Shown piece by piece: positions 49,411 to 59,613 of a DNA stretch of 64,000 nucleotides. The translations under genes were made by a program, and so were the position numbers. Positions within the stretch are counted from its first letter, which is position 1, and each line of letters opens with the position of its first letter. The stretch comes from Sipunculus nudus (lineage: Eukaryota; Annelida; Sipuncula; Golfingiida; Sipunculidae). A model generated the notes under the pieces. It was not told where the DNA came from and did no database searches. It saw only the letters and a list, made by a program, of their open reading frames with translations. The stretch spans positions 57,560,453-57,624,452 of the forward strand of contig CM049311.1 in the NCBI GenBank assembly GCA_026874595.1, read 5' to 3'.

Positions 49411-52400
49411 TACAGATGTTCATCTTCCAATAATAAACGTAGGTACACAAACTGCAGTGTATAGCTTTTGAAAATAGCTTTCAAACTAGTATACGTGTAT
49501 TCGAATACATTCGGGGTGAAGTTGTTCTTAGTCCAATGTTACGCACCTGGTGTACGCAACAACAGTCAGTTAACAATAAAAGTATTTAATATATGAGCTG
49601 GTTATGAAAACCCTGTATATAAGCAAGTAAACCCTAATTACCCAATTTTCAAGTGCCGCCTTTCTCTTAGCCTCATGGATGAAGTTGACGCCTTTTGTTT
49701 GCTTCACAAAGCCACAATTAGGAAACCAACGGGCATGCTCAATCCAAGGATCATCACTGGGTTCCCAGCTCCGGAAACCACCATCACAGAAGAAACAGCG
49801 GACCTTGTCTCCTTCTCCTATAATAAAGAAACGATACCACTGACGAAACATTGATAAACTAGAATACGGGTAGTCGGCAAGCGACAAAATCAGAGTGGTA
49901 CGGGTGAAGTGAAGGATGGATTGAGTGGTAAGGGGAAATAGAGTGAGTAGACAGGGCAAAATATGAATGACCTCCAAGAAATTGCGAGAAATTGTAGGTA
50001 GAAATTAGCAGAAGTTTGACTGAACATGAACTATGAAACCATGATCATCGGAAGGCAAAATTTTCCCTTAAAACAGTATATAGTAGGAAGCCACATAAGA
50101 ACGGCCGAGTAGCACCATCACTCTTTAAATATGACATTTATAATCGCAGGCATGTACAATTTCAGGCCCACAAGTCACACCACTCCTGAATGAAGTAACT
50201 AAAACTCTGAGAAAAGGGCATTAATTTATTCTACGAAAACGGGAAGGTAGGTGGCGCCACCTGTCTAGTTTAAGGGAAAACTTTCCAAGATGGATGGGAT
50301 GGACATGCCAAATTTGAGACCAATACCTTGAATCACTCCTGAGATATGAGCAATTTTCACCCAAAGCAAATGTACGGATGGACGCCACTGGAAACGATTG
50401 CAGATGGCGCCACCAGTCTTGTGTACAAGATGGAGGAGTCCAAGATCTATGGATATGCACATTTTCAAGCCAATACAGCAAATCACTCTTGAGAAAAGGG
50501 CATTGATTTATTCCATGAAAACGGGAAGGTAGGTGGCGCCAACTGTCTGGCTTACGTGAAAATTTCCAAGATGGATGGACATGTCAAATTTCAGACTAAT
50601 ACCTTGAACCACTCCTGAGATATGAGCAATATTTCCCTAAAGCAAAAGTACGGATGGACGCCACGCAGATTACGCCACTAGTCTTGTTTACGAGATGGAG
50701 GTGTCGAGGATTTATGGACATGTACCATTTCAACCCTATACACTGAACAACCACTGAGACGAACGGATGGCAAATGCATAGATGAACGCTACTCAAATAG
50801 TATTGTAGTTGGCGCCACTAGTCTCGAATACGAAATGGAGAGATCCAAGATCTATAGACGTGCAAAATTTCAGCTCAATACATTGAACCATTACTGAGAT
50901 ATGGGCTGTTATCTAAAAGACATCAAGATTCGAACTGGACAGAAAGGATTGCAAGTAACGCCGCCATTCTTTGTTACGTACAACTACATAGGTGAGGGAA
51001 CAACTATGCCGAATTTCGGAAAGATCGGTCTAAGGGTCTCAGAGGAGTTCTCATGTTGAACCCGCGCGAAAACATAGTATCCGCAAAACTCTGTTTTGGC
51101 TGATACAATAATATTGTATACTGTCATGTTCTACTCTAAAATAATATTACAGGTTCAATTCATGCACATGTAAACATATCTTGTATAATCCCATTTAAGA
51201 CGCCGAATTCTGGCTTGCTCTGCTGCTCTACATCAACAGAGTATTTTTACAGTTGTGGCTTCCGCAACAGGTACATATGCTGATGCATATATCAGGGGCT
51301 AAAATAGCCTTTTATCTTTAATATGTTTAACATATTTTATTCACATAGGATTTAAAACTGTAACATAAACATGAAAAAGGTCACCTGTATAGAAAAATCC
51401 GGCCTCGGTCAACATTTCTGGCGACTGTGATTTGTCTTTCGGCCAGTTCTCAAAAGTCGTCAGTCTATCACTTTCTTTGGCATACATATGTTGACGAGGC
51501 CTGTCCGTGACAATTCCGAGCTGTTCCAGTTGCTTTATTTGCTCTTTCTTTTCCCAAACCTCTCGGTCCTCGTCAGGAAGAGGAACGTTTCCACAGGGTT
51601 CCCCGCGAGCAAAAGAACAGCGATCCCCAAAGTAGCGGACGTGTTCGTCACGAGGATTGTCTCCAAGATCCCAGTTCATCATGGACCCCTCACAAAACGC
51701 ACATTTTACCTTGTCCCCGGGGCCAACGAAGTATAAACCAGCAGCTGAAAAGGTGTTTGGGTTGATTAAATGTCTTTTTGGCCACTGGCTGAAAGTAGCG
51801 ATTCGGTTCTTTTCCTCTTTCATGGAGCCTCGGCATGATTCTGGCATTGCGGGACCGTTCGTCGCCTCTCCGGAATTTCCATGCATGTATCCCAATTGCA
51901 TTGGTTGACCATCGGCGTCACTTACCAGTACACCATTCCCATCAAGGTTCGTTACGTGCCCTAAATCACGTGACATTTCCATTTGTCCATCCGCCGCAGC
52001 TGTTGTATGATCATAGCTTTTGCCAAATACTCCATGCCACCCTTGAACTGCGCGTAACAGTAGTTCAATCAGGCGGGCAGGTAGAGCCATATGTGGTGGT
52101 ACAAGAGGAAGGTTAGTATCATCAGTTCCTGTCACAAGTGGGCAGTTCGGGAAGAGTGTCGTGTGCTTAGCGTGTGGCTTGTCCCCCTCGGTCCATTCCG
52201 TGATCTTCCCCTGGCACCGGAAACATTCGACCTCTTTGCCGTTTCCTTTATAGAAGAAACCACTCCGTGCTAGATGCGTTGGAAAAACAGGCGAGCCATT
52301 GGGCCAGGTGGTAAAAGAACCCAACCGATGGATTTCAGAACGCATTGATTCATTCGGGATCAATCCAAGCTCCTCTTCAGAACCTCCAAGTTTTGTTTTC

Positions 52401-52702
52401 TCCATTTTTTGGAAACCTCTCGATTGGGAGAATCCATTCCGCAAGCGGTAGCAAAGGTGCTTCAGATAGCCTTGTCTGTACGTCACGACTACAAAGATAC
52501 TTACTGCTATAAATATCATGAGAATGAGACACACCAACTCGGCATAGAGGATGGATGCTTCGCACCATGTAGGAGTTAGCCTTTCGAGAGTATTCTGACC
52601 CTGTCCCTCCATTGTGGTGTTTGGGACCGGGGAGTGTTTCCTCTCCTTTCTTATGTCAACTGTGTCCTCGTAGAATGGTACCTCTGTTGCTGGCAGTACC
52701 AT
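46150..52702 (-). CDS. Inhibitor of apoptosis: membrane helix, 3 BIR, UBA-like, RING (5 coding exons)
   Basis: Coding exons on the minus strand: 52702-51385, 49817-49642, 49066-49003, 48735-48397, 46343-46150. All have GT/AG sites and agreeing phases; 696 aa. Zinc ligands visible: BIR1 C160, C163, H180, C187; BIR2 C334, C337, H354, C362; BIR3 C447, C450, H467, C474, split between exons 1 and 2. Exon 4 (about 520-633) has a UBA-like region ([18 protein letters not shown]). The last exon is a C3HC4 RING (CKIC ... PCGHLVAC ... CPVCR). This is the cIAP/XIAP plan of an E3 ubiquitin ligase that restrains caspases or cell-death signalling. Residues about 50-74 ([18 protein letters not shown]) form a hydrophobic helix followed by basic residues, predicting a membrane anchor with the BIR-RING part in the cytosol; this is unusual. 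The start codon lies six bases after an acceptor, so a non-coding 5' exon exists upstream. No CARD is present. Confidence 0.93.
46344..48396. other. IAP intron 4 with compound TA array
   Basis: 2.05 kb. A TA/CATA array lies at 47807-47918. Several CCAAT/ATTGG boxes occur near 46868, 46920, 47288 and 47300 in a less AT-rich stretch, but no promoter is claimed. No gene is seen. Confidence 0.6.
47807..47918. repeat. (TA)n with ACATATA interruptions
   Basis: Longest TA array of the window, with three ACATATATA interruptions near its middle. Confidence 0.95.
49067..49641. other. IAP intron 2 with a MITE-like relic and simple repeats
   Basis: GA repeats at about 49150-49165; a TA array at 49383-49410. 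The stretch at about 49235-49381 ends GGCGAGGTTACTGTA and has a degenerate inverted counterpart (TTGAAACCTTGAAG) at its left, resembling the pogo-like MITE at 29432. Confidence 0.5.
49818..51384. repeat. IAP intron 1 with GGTGGCGCCACC-family array
   Basis: From about 50220 to 51010 modules alternate: AGGTGGCGCCACCTGTCT near 50250 and 50530, and GCGCCACCAGTCTTGTGTAC-type variants near 50407, 50678 and 50812. They are joined by GCCAATACCTTGAATCACTCC-like linkers split by CCAAGATCTATGGA. Minus-strand frames inside are discounted. Confidence 0.85.
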
Positions 52703-52708
52703 TTTGAT

Positions 52709-53400
52709 CTGAAAGAGACAGCAGCAAAATTTTAAAAGCCTTGTGGTGGTACGTAAGAGTAAAGATATATTGATGTTTAATTATTGAGCTGTCTGGAATG
52801 CCGTTTCAGGGACCCTGAAATCATAATAATTTATGAGACTAATAATTTGTTTATAATTTCATTTTGTGTTGGAATCTTAACCTGGTTCAGAACAAGGGAC
52901 TTTTAGCTTCAATACTTTCAGAACCAAAACTTAAATCATATATGCTACGGCCTCATGTATAGAATTATCATGTGAGTAAAAGAATTTAACAGTTTTATGT
53001 GAAGTAAATGATAATGTAATAGTAATTATTTATATATTGGTATGGATGTAAACAAGTTTATCAAGTGTATATGTGCTGTTTATTAATTTTTAACGTAATC
53101 CTCTCAAGTACACATTACTCTTAATTCTGTAAAAATGCAAACAGGTTCACACTGGGACATGAATGTTGATAAAATGCCAGGTTTATTCTCTAGGTAACGA
53201 AGGACTGATTGATATTATTAATTATATCTGTATTTTTGTGGGTTTTATATCAATGGTATTGCAAATCAGAAGAAGAGGTGGTGGAGAAAAGACTCTCAGT
53301 TTATTAACCTGTTTCATTGCTTGCCGGAAATCTTCGATTTCGGCAAGCATGTTGGTCAGTTCCGTATGTCTGTTAGTAATGATGTCTGGCTATCTATTTG
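52709..53400. other. Upstream of the IAP coding start, no gene seen
   Basis: An acceptor (TCTTTCAG on the minus strand) at 52709-52710 shows this is intron at least near its left edge. The non-coding first exon was not located. The rest is AT-rich. Confidence 0.5.
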
Positions 53401-54076
53401 TTGTCTCAACTCTAAACTGCACAGTTTTGCAGCGAATGCTTTCAAACTTGCATTGTTATAGTAAGTTGTAGAATACCACACGTCCCCGAAGCCTATTGAT
53501 TTTTTTTATATCGGTCAAATCTCAAGGTCAAGGTCATGAAAACTTCTCAAAATGTTTTTTGTCATATCTTTGTCACTATTAGTCATATCTACTTCCACTA
53601 TAGCTCATTTTCTTTGTCATTCCAAGGCCTTTCTTCTGGTCTGCAGCATATCTGTCGTAACCATGGATACGCATTTTGGGGGGAAAATCATGATATTCGA
53701 AAAAAGGACTAATTTTTCTAACTTTGTCAGTTTGAACGCTGCAGAGGTCTAGTTTCTTTTGAGGTAGCATTCTGTGAGGTCATCAAGGTTTTAGTACAAG
53801 TGTCGCTATATCTCGCACAATATCTCGTCAAACGAGATTTTGTGATATATCGCTAAGTGATACTCCAGAGACCACAGTTTTGCAGGAATCCTTTTGAAAC
53901 TGGTATATCTTATGCTTTGACAAATACCTCGAAATGGATTTTTCATTTTCGGTAAATAGCCGATAATGGGCGCTGCACTCGAAACACTTCAACATATCAT
54001 TTTTTGGCCATATCTCCAAAACTATAAGTCTTACCTACATAAACTATAGCTCATTTTGCTCCTCTTCACTTTTGTT
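53400..54076. repeat. CACAGTTTTGCAGGAATCC tandem family, left part
   Basis: Contains TGCACAGTTTTGCAG at about 53420 and CCACAGTTTTGCAGGAATCC at about 53872, then TCATTTTCGG, GGCGCTGCACTCGA-like, CCATATCTCCAAAACTATAA and ACATAAACTATAGCTCATTT in the order seen in copies at 56690-57780. The Ty3/gypsy element follows, apparently inserted in this field. Confidence 0.75.
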
Positions 54077-54178
54077 TGTTAGGCGGTCGAGTCATGGAGT
54101 CGTACTCAAGGAACAACAGCTTGGCATAAACTTATTTATTACCGTAAACATAACAAACAGCAATATAGTTCAGATGTG
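54077..54178 (-). repeat. Partial 3' LTR of the Ty3/gypsy element
   Basis: Matches 56521-56622. The LTR similarity begins exactly where pol sequence (reading WSTECDQALQAVKDELTSE) stops, near 54178, which looks like a deletion or recombination junction. Confidence 0.7.
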
Positions 54179-55136
54179 AGCTCATCCTTCACAGCTTGTA
54201 GGGCCTGGTCACATTCTGTAGACCATTTCCATGTATTCTCTTAGATCAAGAGTCTATGCAGTGGCTCTAACTTAGTTGAAAGCCCTTCCAGAAATCTCCC
54301 ATAATAATTGATGAGACACAACAGAGATTTCAGCTCAGATTTATTCTCAGGTGGTTTGGCATTTGTTGTTGCCTCGATTTTCTTCTGAATAGGGTGCAAG
54401 CCTTGTGAGTCTATTTTGTGTCCTAAGTACTCAACACTGGAGGCCATAAATTGACACTCGGCCTTCTTTAATATAACTCCATGCTGTGCTAACCTCTGAA
54501 AGACCAAATTTAAGGTCTGCAGGTGCTCTGCATCAGATTAAGCTGTAATCAAGATGTCATCTAGGTAGCAAGCTACTTGTGGTATCCCAACAAGTACTTG
54601 ATCCATAACTTTCTGGAAAACATGCGGTGCAGTTTTCACACCGTATGCAAGTCTCTGGAACTCATAAAGTCCCTTGTGAGTATTTACAGTGAGGAGTTTC
54701 TGTGATTCCTCCTCGACTTCAAGCTGTGCATATGCATGACTAAGATCAAGTACACTGAACCTGTCACCTCCAGCTAAAGTGGCAAAAATATCTTCTTCTG
54801 TCGGTAGTGGGTATGGCTGATCCTCTATGGCTGTGTTAATTGTCAATTTAAAATCCCAACAGAGCCTAACACTATGGTCAGACTTAGGTAGAACAACAAG
54901 CGGAGCTGCCCACTGGCTCATTTCAACTTTTCTGATAATTCCTGATTGCTCAAGTCTACAAGTTCATCTGCAACCCTTTCTCTCAATGCATATGGCACAG
55001 GTCGTGGTTTAGTGAATACTGGTATAGCATATTCTTTCAAATGTATCTCTGCTTTAAATTCTTTAACCAGTCCATTGGCTTCAAATAGGTGCTGATGGTG
55101 CTAATAACTCCTGCAACTGACCATCTTTCTTATAAT
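54179..55136 (-). pseudogene. Ty3/gypsy reverse transcriptase and start of RNase H, broken
   Basis: 54921-54538 encodes RT blocks: WAAPLVVLPKSD, RLCWDFKLTIN, QPYPLPTEEDIF, FSVLDLSHAYAQL, EFQRLAYGVKTAP and the catalytic YLDD. A stop follows at once, then 54507-54241 continues with VFQRLAQHGVILKKAECQF, VEYLGHKID and INYYGRFL. A second stop lies at 54241, after which an RNase H start is readable to 54179. The RT palm motif is intact, but the frame is interrupted twice. Confidence 0.85.
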
Positions 55137-55702
55137 TATTCACAGCAAATATGTTTCCAGTCTTGCTGAATTTTATTCAACCAATTACGACCCAAGAGAG
55201 ATACCTTGTCACCTTTGACTATGACCAGTGGTAATTTCTGTTTCTGATTCTTATGTGTCACTGATACCATGATATCACCTATTGTCTCAATCCGCTCACC
55301 ACTATAACTCAATAATTTAATTCTGCTTTCATCACAAGGAATGTTCTGTAAGAACTGATTGTATGTTCTCTCACCAATCACAGTGGCTGATGCAGCTGTA
55401 TCTATAAAAAATGAATCAGGTTGACCTTCAACTTCAAGTGTGACCTTGTACTCATCTGGTTTCTTAGTGCTGTCCATACTGTTTAATGCATTTAAAGTCT
55501 CTGCATCATCTGGCCTTTCAACATTAATATAGTTTGCCTGTCTGTTTTTACATCTAGATCCTTGGTTTATTGGGCCTTGCTTGCGAATACCATTTCCCCT
55601 CCTAACCTGTGAGCGATATGCTGTTGCAATGTGTCCAACTTTTGAACATTTAAAAAAATTTGGTCTCTTTATGTGGACAGTTGGCACCATTGTGCCCACC
55701 AT
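55136..55702 (-). pseudogene. Ty3/gypsy nucleocapsid end and aspartic protease
   Basis: Frame with KCSKVGHIATAYRSQ, a CCHC knuckle whose last Cys is Tyr, and a retropepsin-like segment FFIDTAASATVIGERTY with DTA-A in place of the usual DTG-A, followed by VKGDKVSLLGRNWL. Loss of the catalytic-loop Gly and the knuckle Cys suggests decay. Confidence 0.8.
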
Positions 55703-56353
55703 AACATCTGTGATGTTGATGCGTTACAGGCTTAAAATGCTTATACTGGCCTTTACCTCCTCTGCCTCTAGGTCTGTTTATCTGACCTGACTGGGTATAC
55801 TTCTCAGAATCCTGATTATAGCTTTTCATATACTTGTCTACTAGCTCCATTGCTAAAGCTATCTCACAAGCTTTATTCCAGGTTAATGTGGCTTTAGTGG
55901 ATTCATCTAACAGTCTCTTAGTAATTCTGCTATCCCGGACTCCATGACACAATGTTTCTATCAAACGTTCCCCAACTTTATCCTCTCTGGTATATTGACA
56001 ATCAACAGTTAATCTCTTTAAGTCAGCAAAATACTCATTAACTGTTTCACCCATATTCTGTTTTCTTGAAATGAACTTAAGTCTAGCTGCCAGTGGGGTA
56101 CTAGCTGACCTATAATGTTAATTCAGCACTTTAACCAGGCGTAATATGTTTGATCAACAACGCGAGCGGGAAATATTAAACTACTCACGGTTTCAAAGAC
56201 CGCTGGACCGATTACAGTCAGGAGAGTAGCAGCTTTTTGTTCGTCTTCTATTTTATTAGACAACATCCATAACTTTAGTTTGGTTTGATAATTTGTCCAT
56301 TTTTCATCAATGGGAACGAACGGTCCCACGTGACCGATGGTTGCCGCCGCCAT
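55650..56353 (-). pseudogene. Ty3/gypsy gag, broken
   Basis: 56353-56123 starts MAAATIGHVGPFVP and contains EKWTNYQTKLKLWML and KAATLLTVIGPAVFE, the typical N-terminal capsid blocks. After a stop near 56110 the homology resumes (LAARLKFISRKQN, then from 56054 ETVNEYFADLKRLTVDCQY, LCHGVRDSRI). It shifts frame at the zinc-knuckle region (CYGGHNGANCPHKE). Confidence 0.82.
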
Positions 56354-56520
56354 GTTACTTTATCGCTCGACTAGGCGTCACAAGAAAGGTGTCCCTGCGC
56401 GTATAAAGTTCATAAAACTTGAGAGTGTATCACTTACGGACAACTCTTCAACATGGCTCGCTGATGTCTTCTACGCTCGACTGTGGTCAAAATAACCATC
56501 GTCGTCGCCACTTTTCTGTT

Positions 56521-56651
56521 TGTTAGGCAGTCGAGACACGGAGTCGTACTCAAGGAACAACAGCTTGGCATAAACTTATTTATCATACATAATAAACAGC
56601 AATATAGTTCAGATGCGACCACAGGGTGGCGCACCAAATCAGTACATTACA
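56521..56651 (-). repeat. 5' LTR of the Ty3/gypsy element (approximate)
   Basis: On the minus strand it starts TGTAATGTACTG and ends CCTAACA. GTGGCGACGACGATGG follows within a few bases and may be the primer-binding region. Ends are placed by the TG...CA rule and by comparison with the 3' copy. Confidence 0.55.
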
Positions 56652-56689
56652 TTCACCTTCCCAACCATTTTTACCCCATCATCTGTAAT

Positions 56690-57780
56690 CTCAGATGTGT
56701 CACTTTGTCAGTATGTCTGTCTGCTTGTCAGCAGTCCTCCCTACTCCCTACTGGTTCTGGCATCTTACAATTAGCTCAACACGGGCCACAGTTTTGCAGG
56801 AATCCTTTCGAAAGTGGTACATCTTATGTCTAACACTAATATCTCGATGTAGGTTTTTGTTCATTTTCGGCATATAACCGCTAGAGGCGCTGCACTCGAT
56901 CCTCCACAACAAATAATTTTTAGGCCATATCTCCGAAACTATAAATCTCAATTACATAAACTATTGCTTATCTTCTTCTTCTGGACTTCTCCATCAGCTG
57001 GTGAGATAATTTGGTCTTAATCTTGTGTTACTTTGTCAGTATGTCTGTCTTTTGTCAATAGTCCTCCATGACCCCTAGCTGCTTGTTGGTTTTGACATCT
57101 TACAATTAGCTATCTAGAGGCCACAGTTTTGCAGCAATCCTCTTTGAAACTGGTACATTATGTGTCTTACACTAATATCTAAAAAAATAATATTTTGTCA
57201 TTTGCGGGATATGACCGCCAAGGAGTGCTGCTCTAGATTCTCCACAACATATATTTTTTTTTGCCAGATCTCCAAAACTATAAACCTGAATTACATAACC
57301 TATAGCTTATCTTCTTCCTCTGGGACTTCTCCATAACCAGGTGTGAATCAGACATGGGGTCTATTACAGTTGTTCTATTACTATTACTATTACTATTACT
57401 TTCAATTTCTGGTATTACTATTACTATTACTATTACCACATTTTATCTTCTATTACTATTACTATTACTATTACTGGGGTATCTATTACTATTACTATTA
57501 CGTGTGATCATCTGGTTTCAATCTTGAATCACTTTGTCAGTATGTCTGTCTGTTTGTCAATAGTCTTCCATGTCCCCTGCTTGCTGGTTCTGGCATCTTA
57601 CAATTAGCTATCGCTAGGACACAGTTTTGCAGGAATCCTTTTGAAACTGGTACATCTTATGTCATACACTAATATCTTGAAAGTAATTTTTCAATTTCGG
57701 GATATGGCTCTCGAACTACTACAACATGTAACTGTAGCTATTCTTCTTCCTCTTGGTCTTCTTCATAACCTGTTCAAGTC
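56690..57780 (+). repeat. CACAGTTTTGCAGGAATCC tandem family, ~330-360 bp units
   Basis: Three units have CTTTGTCAGTATGTCTGTC near 56704, 57032 and 57532 and the CACAGTTTTGCAG core near 56789, 57122 and 57619. The order within each is constant: CTGGTTCTGGCATCTTACAATTAGCT, core, TGGTACATCTTATG, CTAATATCT, CCATATCTCCAAAACTATAA, CTTCTTCCTCTGGGACTTCTCC. The third unit is set further off by the TAATAG-type insertion at 57347-57490. Frames within are discounted. Confidence 0.85.
57347..57490. mobile_element. TAATAG/CTATTA word-mosaic insertion with 6-bp target duplication
   Basis: The block starts ATCAGACATGGGGTC and consists of clustered CTATTACTATTAC units with short spacers. GTGTGA stands on both sides (57341-57346 and 57492-57497), and neighbouring tandem units lack the block, showing it was inserted. 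The same vocabulary occurs at 10565-10700. Confidence 0.6.
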
Positions 57781-59613
57781 ATCTGGTCCAAAACTTATGT
57801 CACATTGTCAGTATGTCTGTCTGTTTGTCAGTTATTTTCATTTGCCTTCTTGCTGGTTGTTGTGTATGGTATATAGCATTCTACTGGCCACAGTTAAGCG
57901 GGAATAACTTTTCCTTAAAAATCACTTAAACATATCGTATATCAGGACAATATATGGAACCAGTATGTGTATTAATCATATAGGACAAAGGTCAAGGTCA
58001 AGGTCATCAAATCACGTAAAATTCTTATTTCCTTCATAACTTTGTCAATATTGGTCTGATCTTTAAAATATGGCTTATGTTCTCTCCCTTTGTCATTGCT
58101 CATTCATTTGACTGTTTCAACGTCATTTCAGGCAAGCGCTCGACCTCTGGTCGTCTAGTTTAGTTTGTAGTTTATAGGGTTTAAGGGTCTATATAGTACA
58201 CACAGGAGTAAGATTAACAGACTTTCTCAAATACGCGTGGCCTTTGTTCGGGTCAGGTAATGGGGTCAGACTCACCAGAGTCTTGGGTCCGCCGTCCAGA
58301 CCATGTAAGCAACAGTCCAAGACAATACATTCGTATGACCAGATGTGCCTTCGTGTTTATGTGTATGAAAGTATTCCATTCTCTGGAATAACATAAAAAC
58401 CACGGACTAAATTGGCCGCTGAACCAGGGGCATCTTCATATTATCACTATTACCAATTAGGGAACCATGGGTGGCGACGGTCAACCGAATTTGTCTAAAG
58501 GGATATTTTCATAAGTCTTTGAAAAATGGTGGTCTTGTGGCCTTGACTCTTGATCTTTTTACCTAAGTATCAATAGGGTTCTTCCTCTACTGGTAGGTAA
58601 GCCAGGTGTGAGAGATGAAAGGTTTTGGATGAAAACGTTGGCTTCAAATTTATCCAGAACCTTTTCAAAAAGAAACCTTTGACCTTGTGACCTCAAAATA
58701 AATAGTGTTCTTCATTAATTATCTGGTAAGAAGTTCACTTATTATCTGACAGATGGAAGGTGTAACAGTTTGACCAATGCTTCAAAACATACAGAGTTCA
58801 CAAATAACCTAAATTTCCACTGATTTGACTTGAAGTTCAGTATCAAGGTCACGAGTTTTAGAACTTCTTTTAGAATATGATTGAAGCAAAAGGTATATCG
58901 AATTTGAGGCAAAAATATGTAGTACTTTTAAAGTTATGAGGTTTCATGATTATTATAATTGCAGCCATTTCGACATTAGGGATCAAGGTCAGGGACAATA
59001 GGTTTCAAATGTGAGATCTTAATATTTTTTAACTTACCTAATTTTGATTTTCATAACAATCCATCCATCTATTCTTGAGAAATGTTTTATCAGATTTTCA
59101 CCAAAATAAAGGAAATTATTCAAGATAAATGCCACTGTTATATTGAAAGTATTAGCCCCAATTTGAATAGGTTTCATCCTATGATTCTATTTTCAATGTA
59201 TATGCACAATATAAAGGAAATCTGCTGATTAGGTTTTAGTTATTAACTCACACTATTCTCAAGTGGCAGTGATGGGGGTTTTAAACGGCAAAACAAAATA
59301 AAAAGATCGTAGGTGAACCCATTAGTGTTCCGTATAAGTAAAGCCTACCCTAGATCTTCTGGCAAGCAGATTTCGAGAATAAATGATCAAGCCTAACTGG
59401 AGATATCTTGCAAATTGTATTTATTTCGTATTATTTTTTAAGATACTCAATCACGCCCTGTAAGTCCCAGAATTGAGGTAACTGTGACCTCTTTTCATGT
59501 TTGCTAGAAATCTGATGACGCACAGTTTCATTATCGTAGCCCTTAAACTGTGTACACATTCATCCGCTTTTCCGATAACGAAAATCCGACAACAATACTG
59601 CGGCAACAGCAAA
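57781..59613. repeat. Diverged repeat DNA, no gene seen
   Basis: Contains another CTTTGTCAGTATGTCTGTCTG-like unit near 57805 (CACATTGTCAGTATGTC) and AGGTCAAGGTCAAGGTCATC near 57985. Between 58500 and 58800 modules occur that in reverse orientation resemble those of copy A (for example AGTTTAGAACT, TTGACCTTGTGACCTCAAAA). Confidence 0.5.

Larger units (their letters stand above)
54077..56651 (-). mobile_element. Degenerate Ty3/gypsy retrotransposon, internally deleted
   Basis: Read on the minus strand: 5' LTR about 56651-56521 (TGTAATGTACTG ... CCTAACA), gag, protease, reverse transcriptase, the first part of RNase H, then directly a partial 3' LTR (about 54178-54077). The shared LTR part is roughly 100 bp (for example TCAAGGAACAACAGCTTGG in both, plus strand). 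RNase H remainder and integrase are missing, so the element is incomplete. Stops and frame changes break gag and pol. Exact LTR ends are approximate. Confidence 0.85.

Noticed and set aside
50937-50960. tRNA B-box-like AGATTCGAACTGG in IAP intron 1
   Set aside because: No A box at the right distance and no cloverleaf; it is part of the GGTGGCGCCACC repeat.
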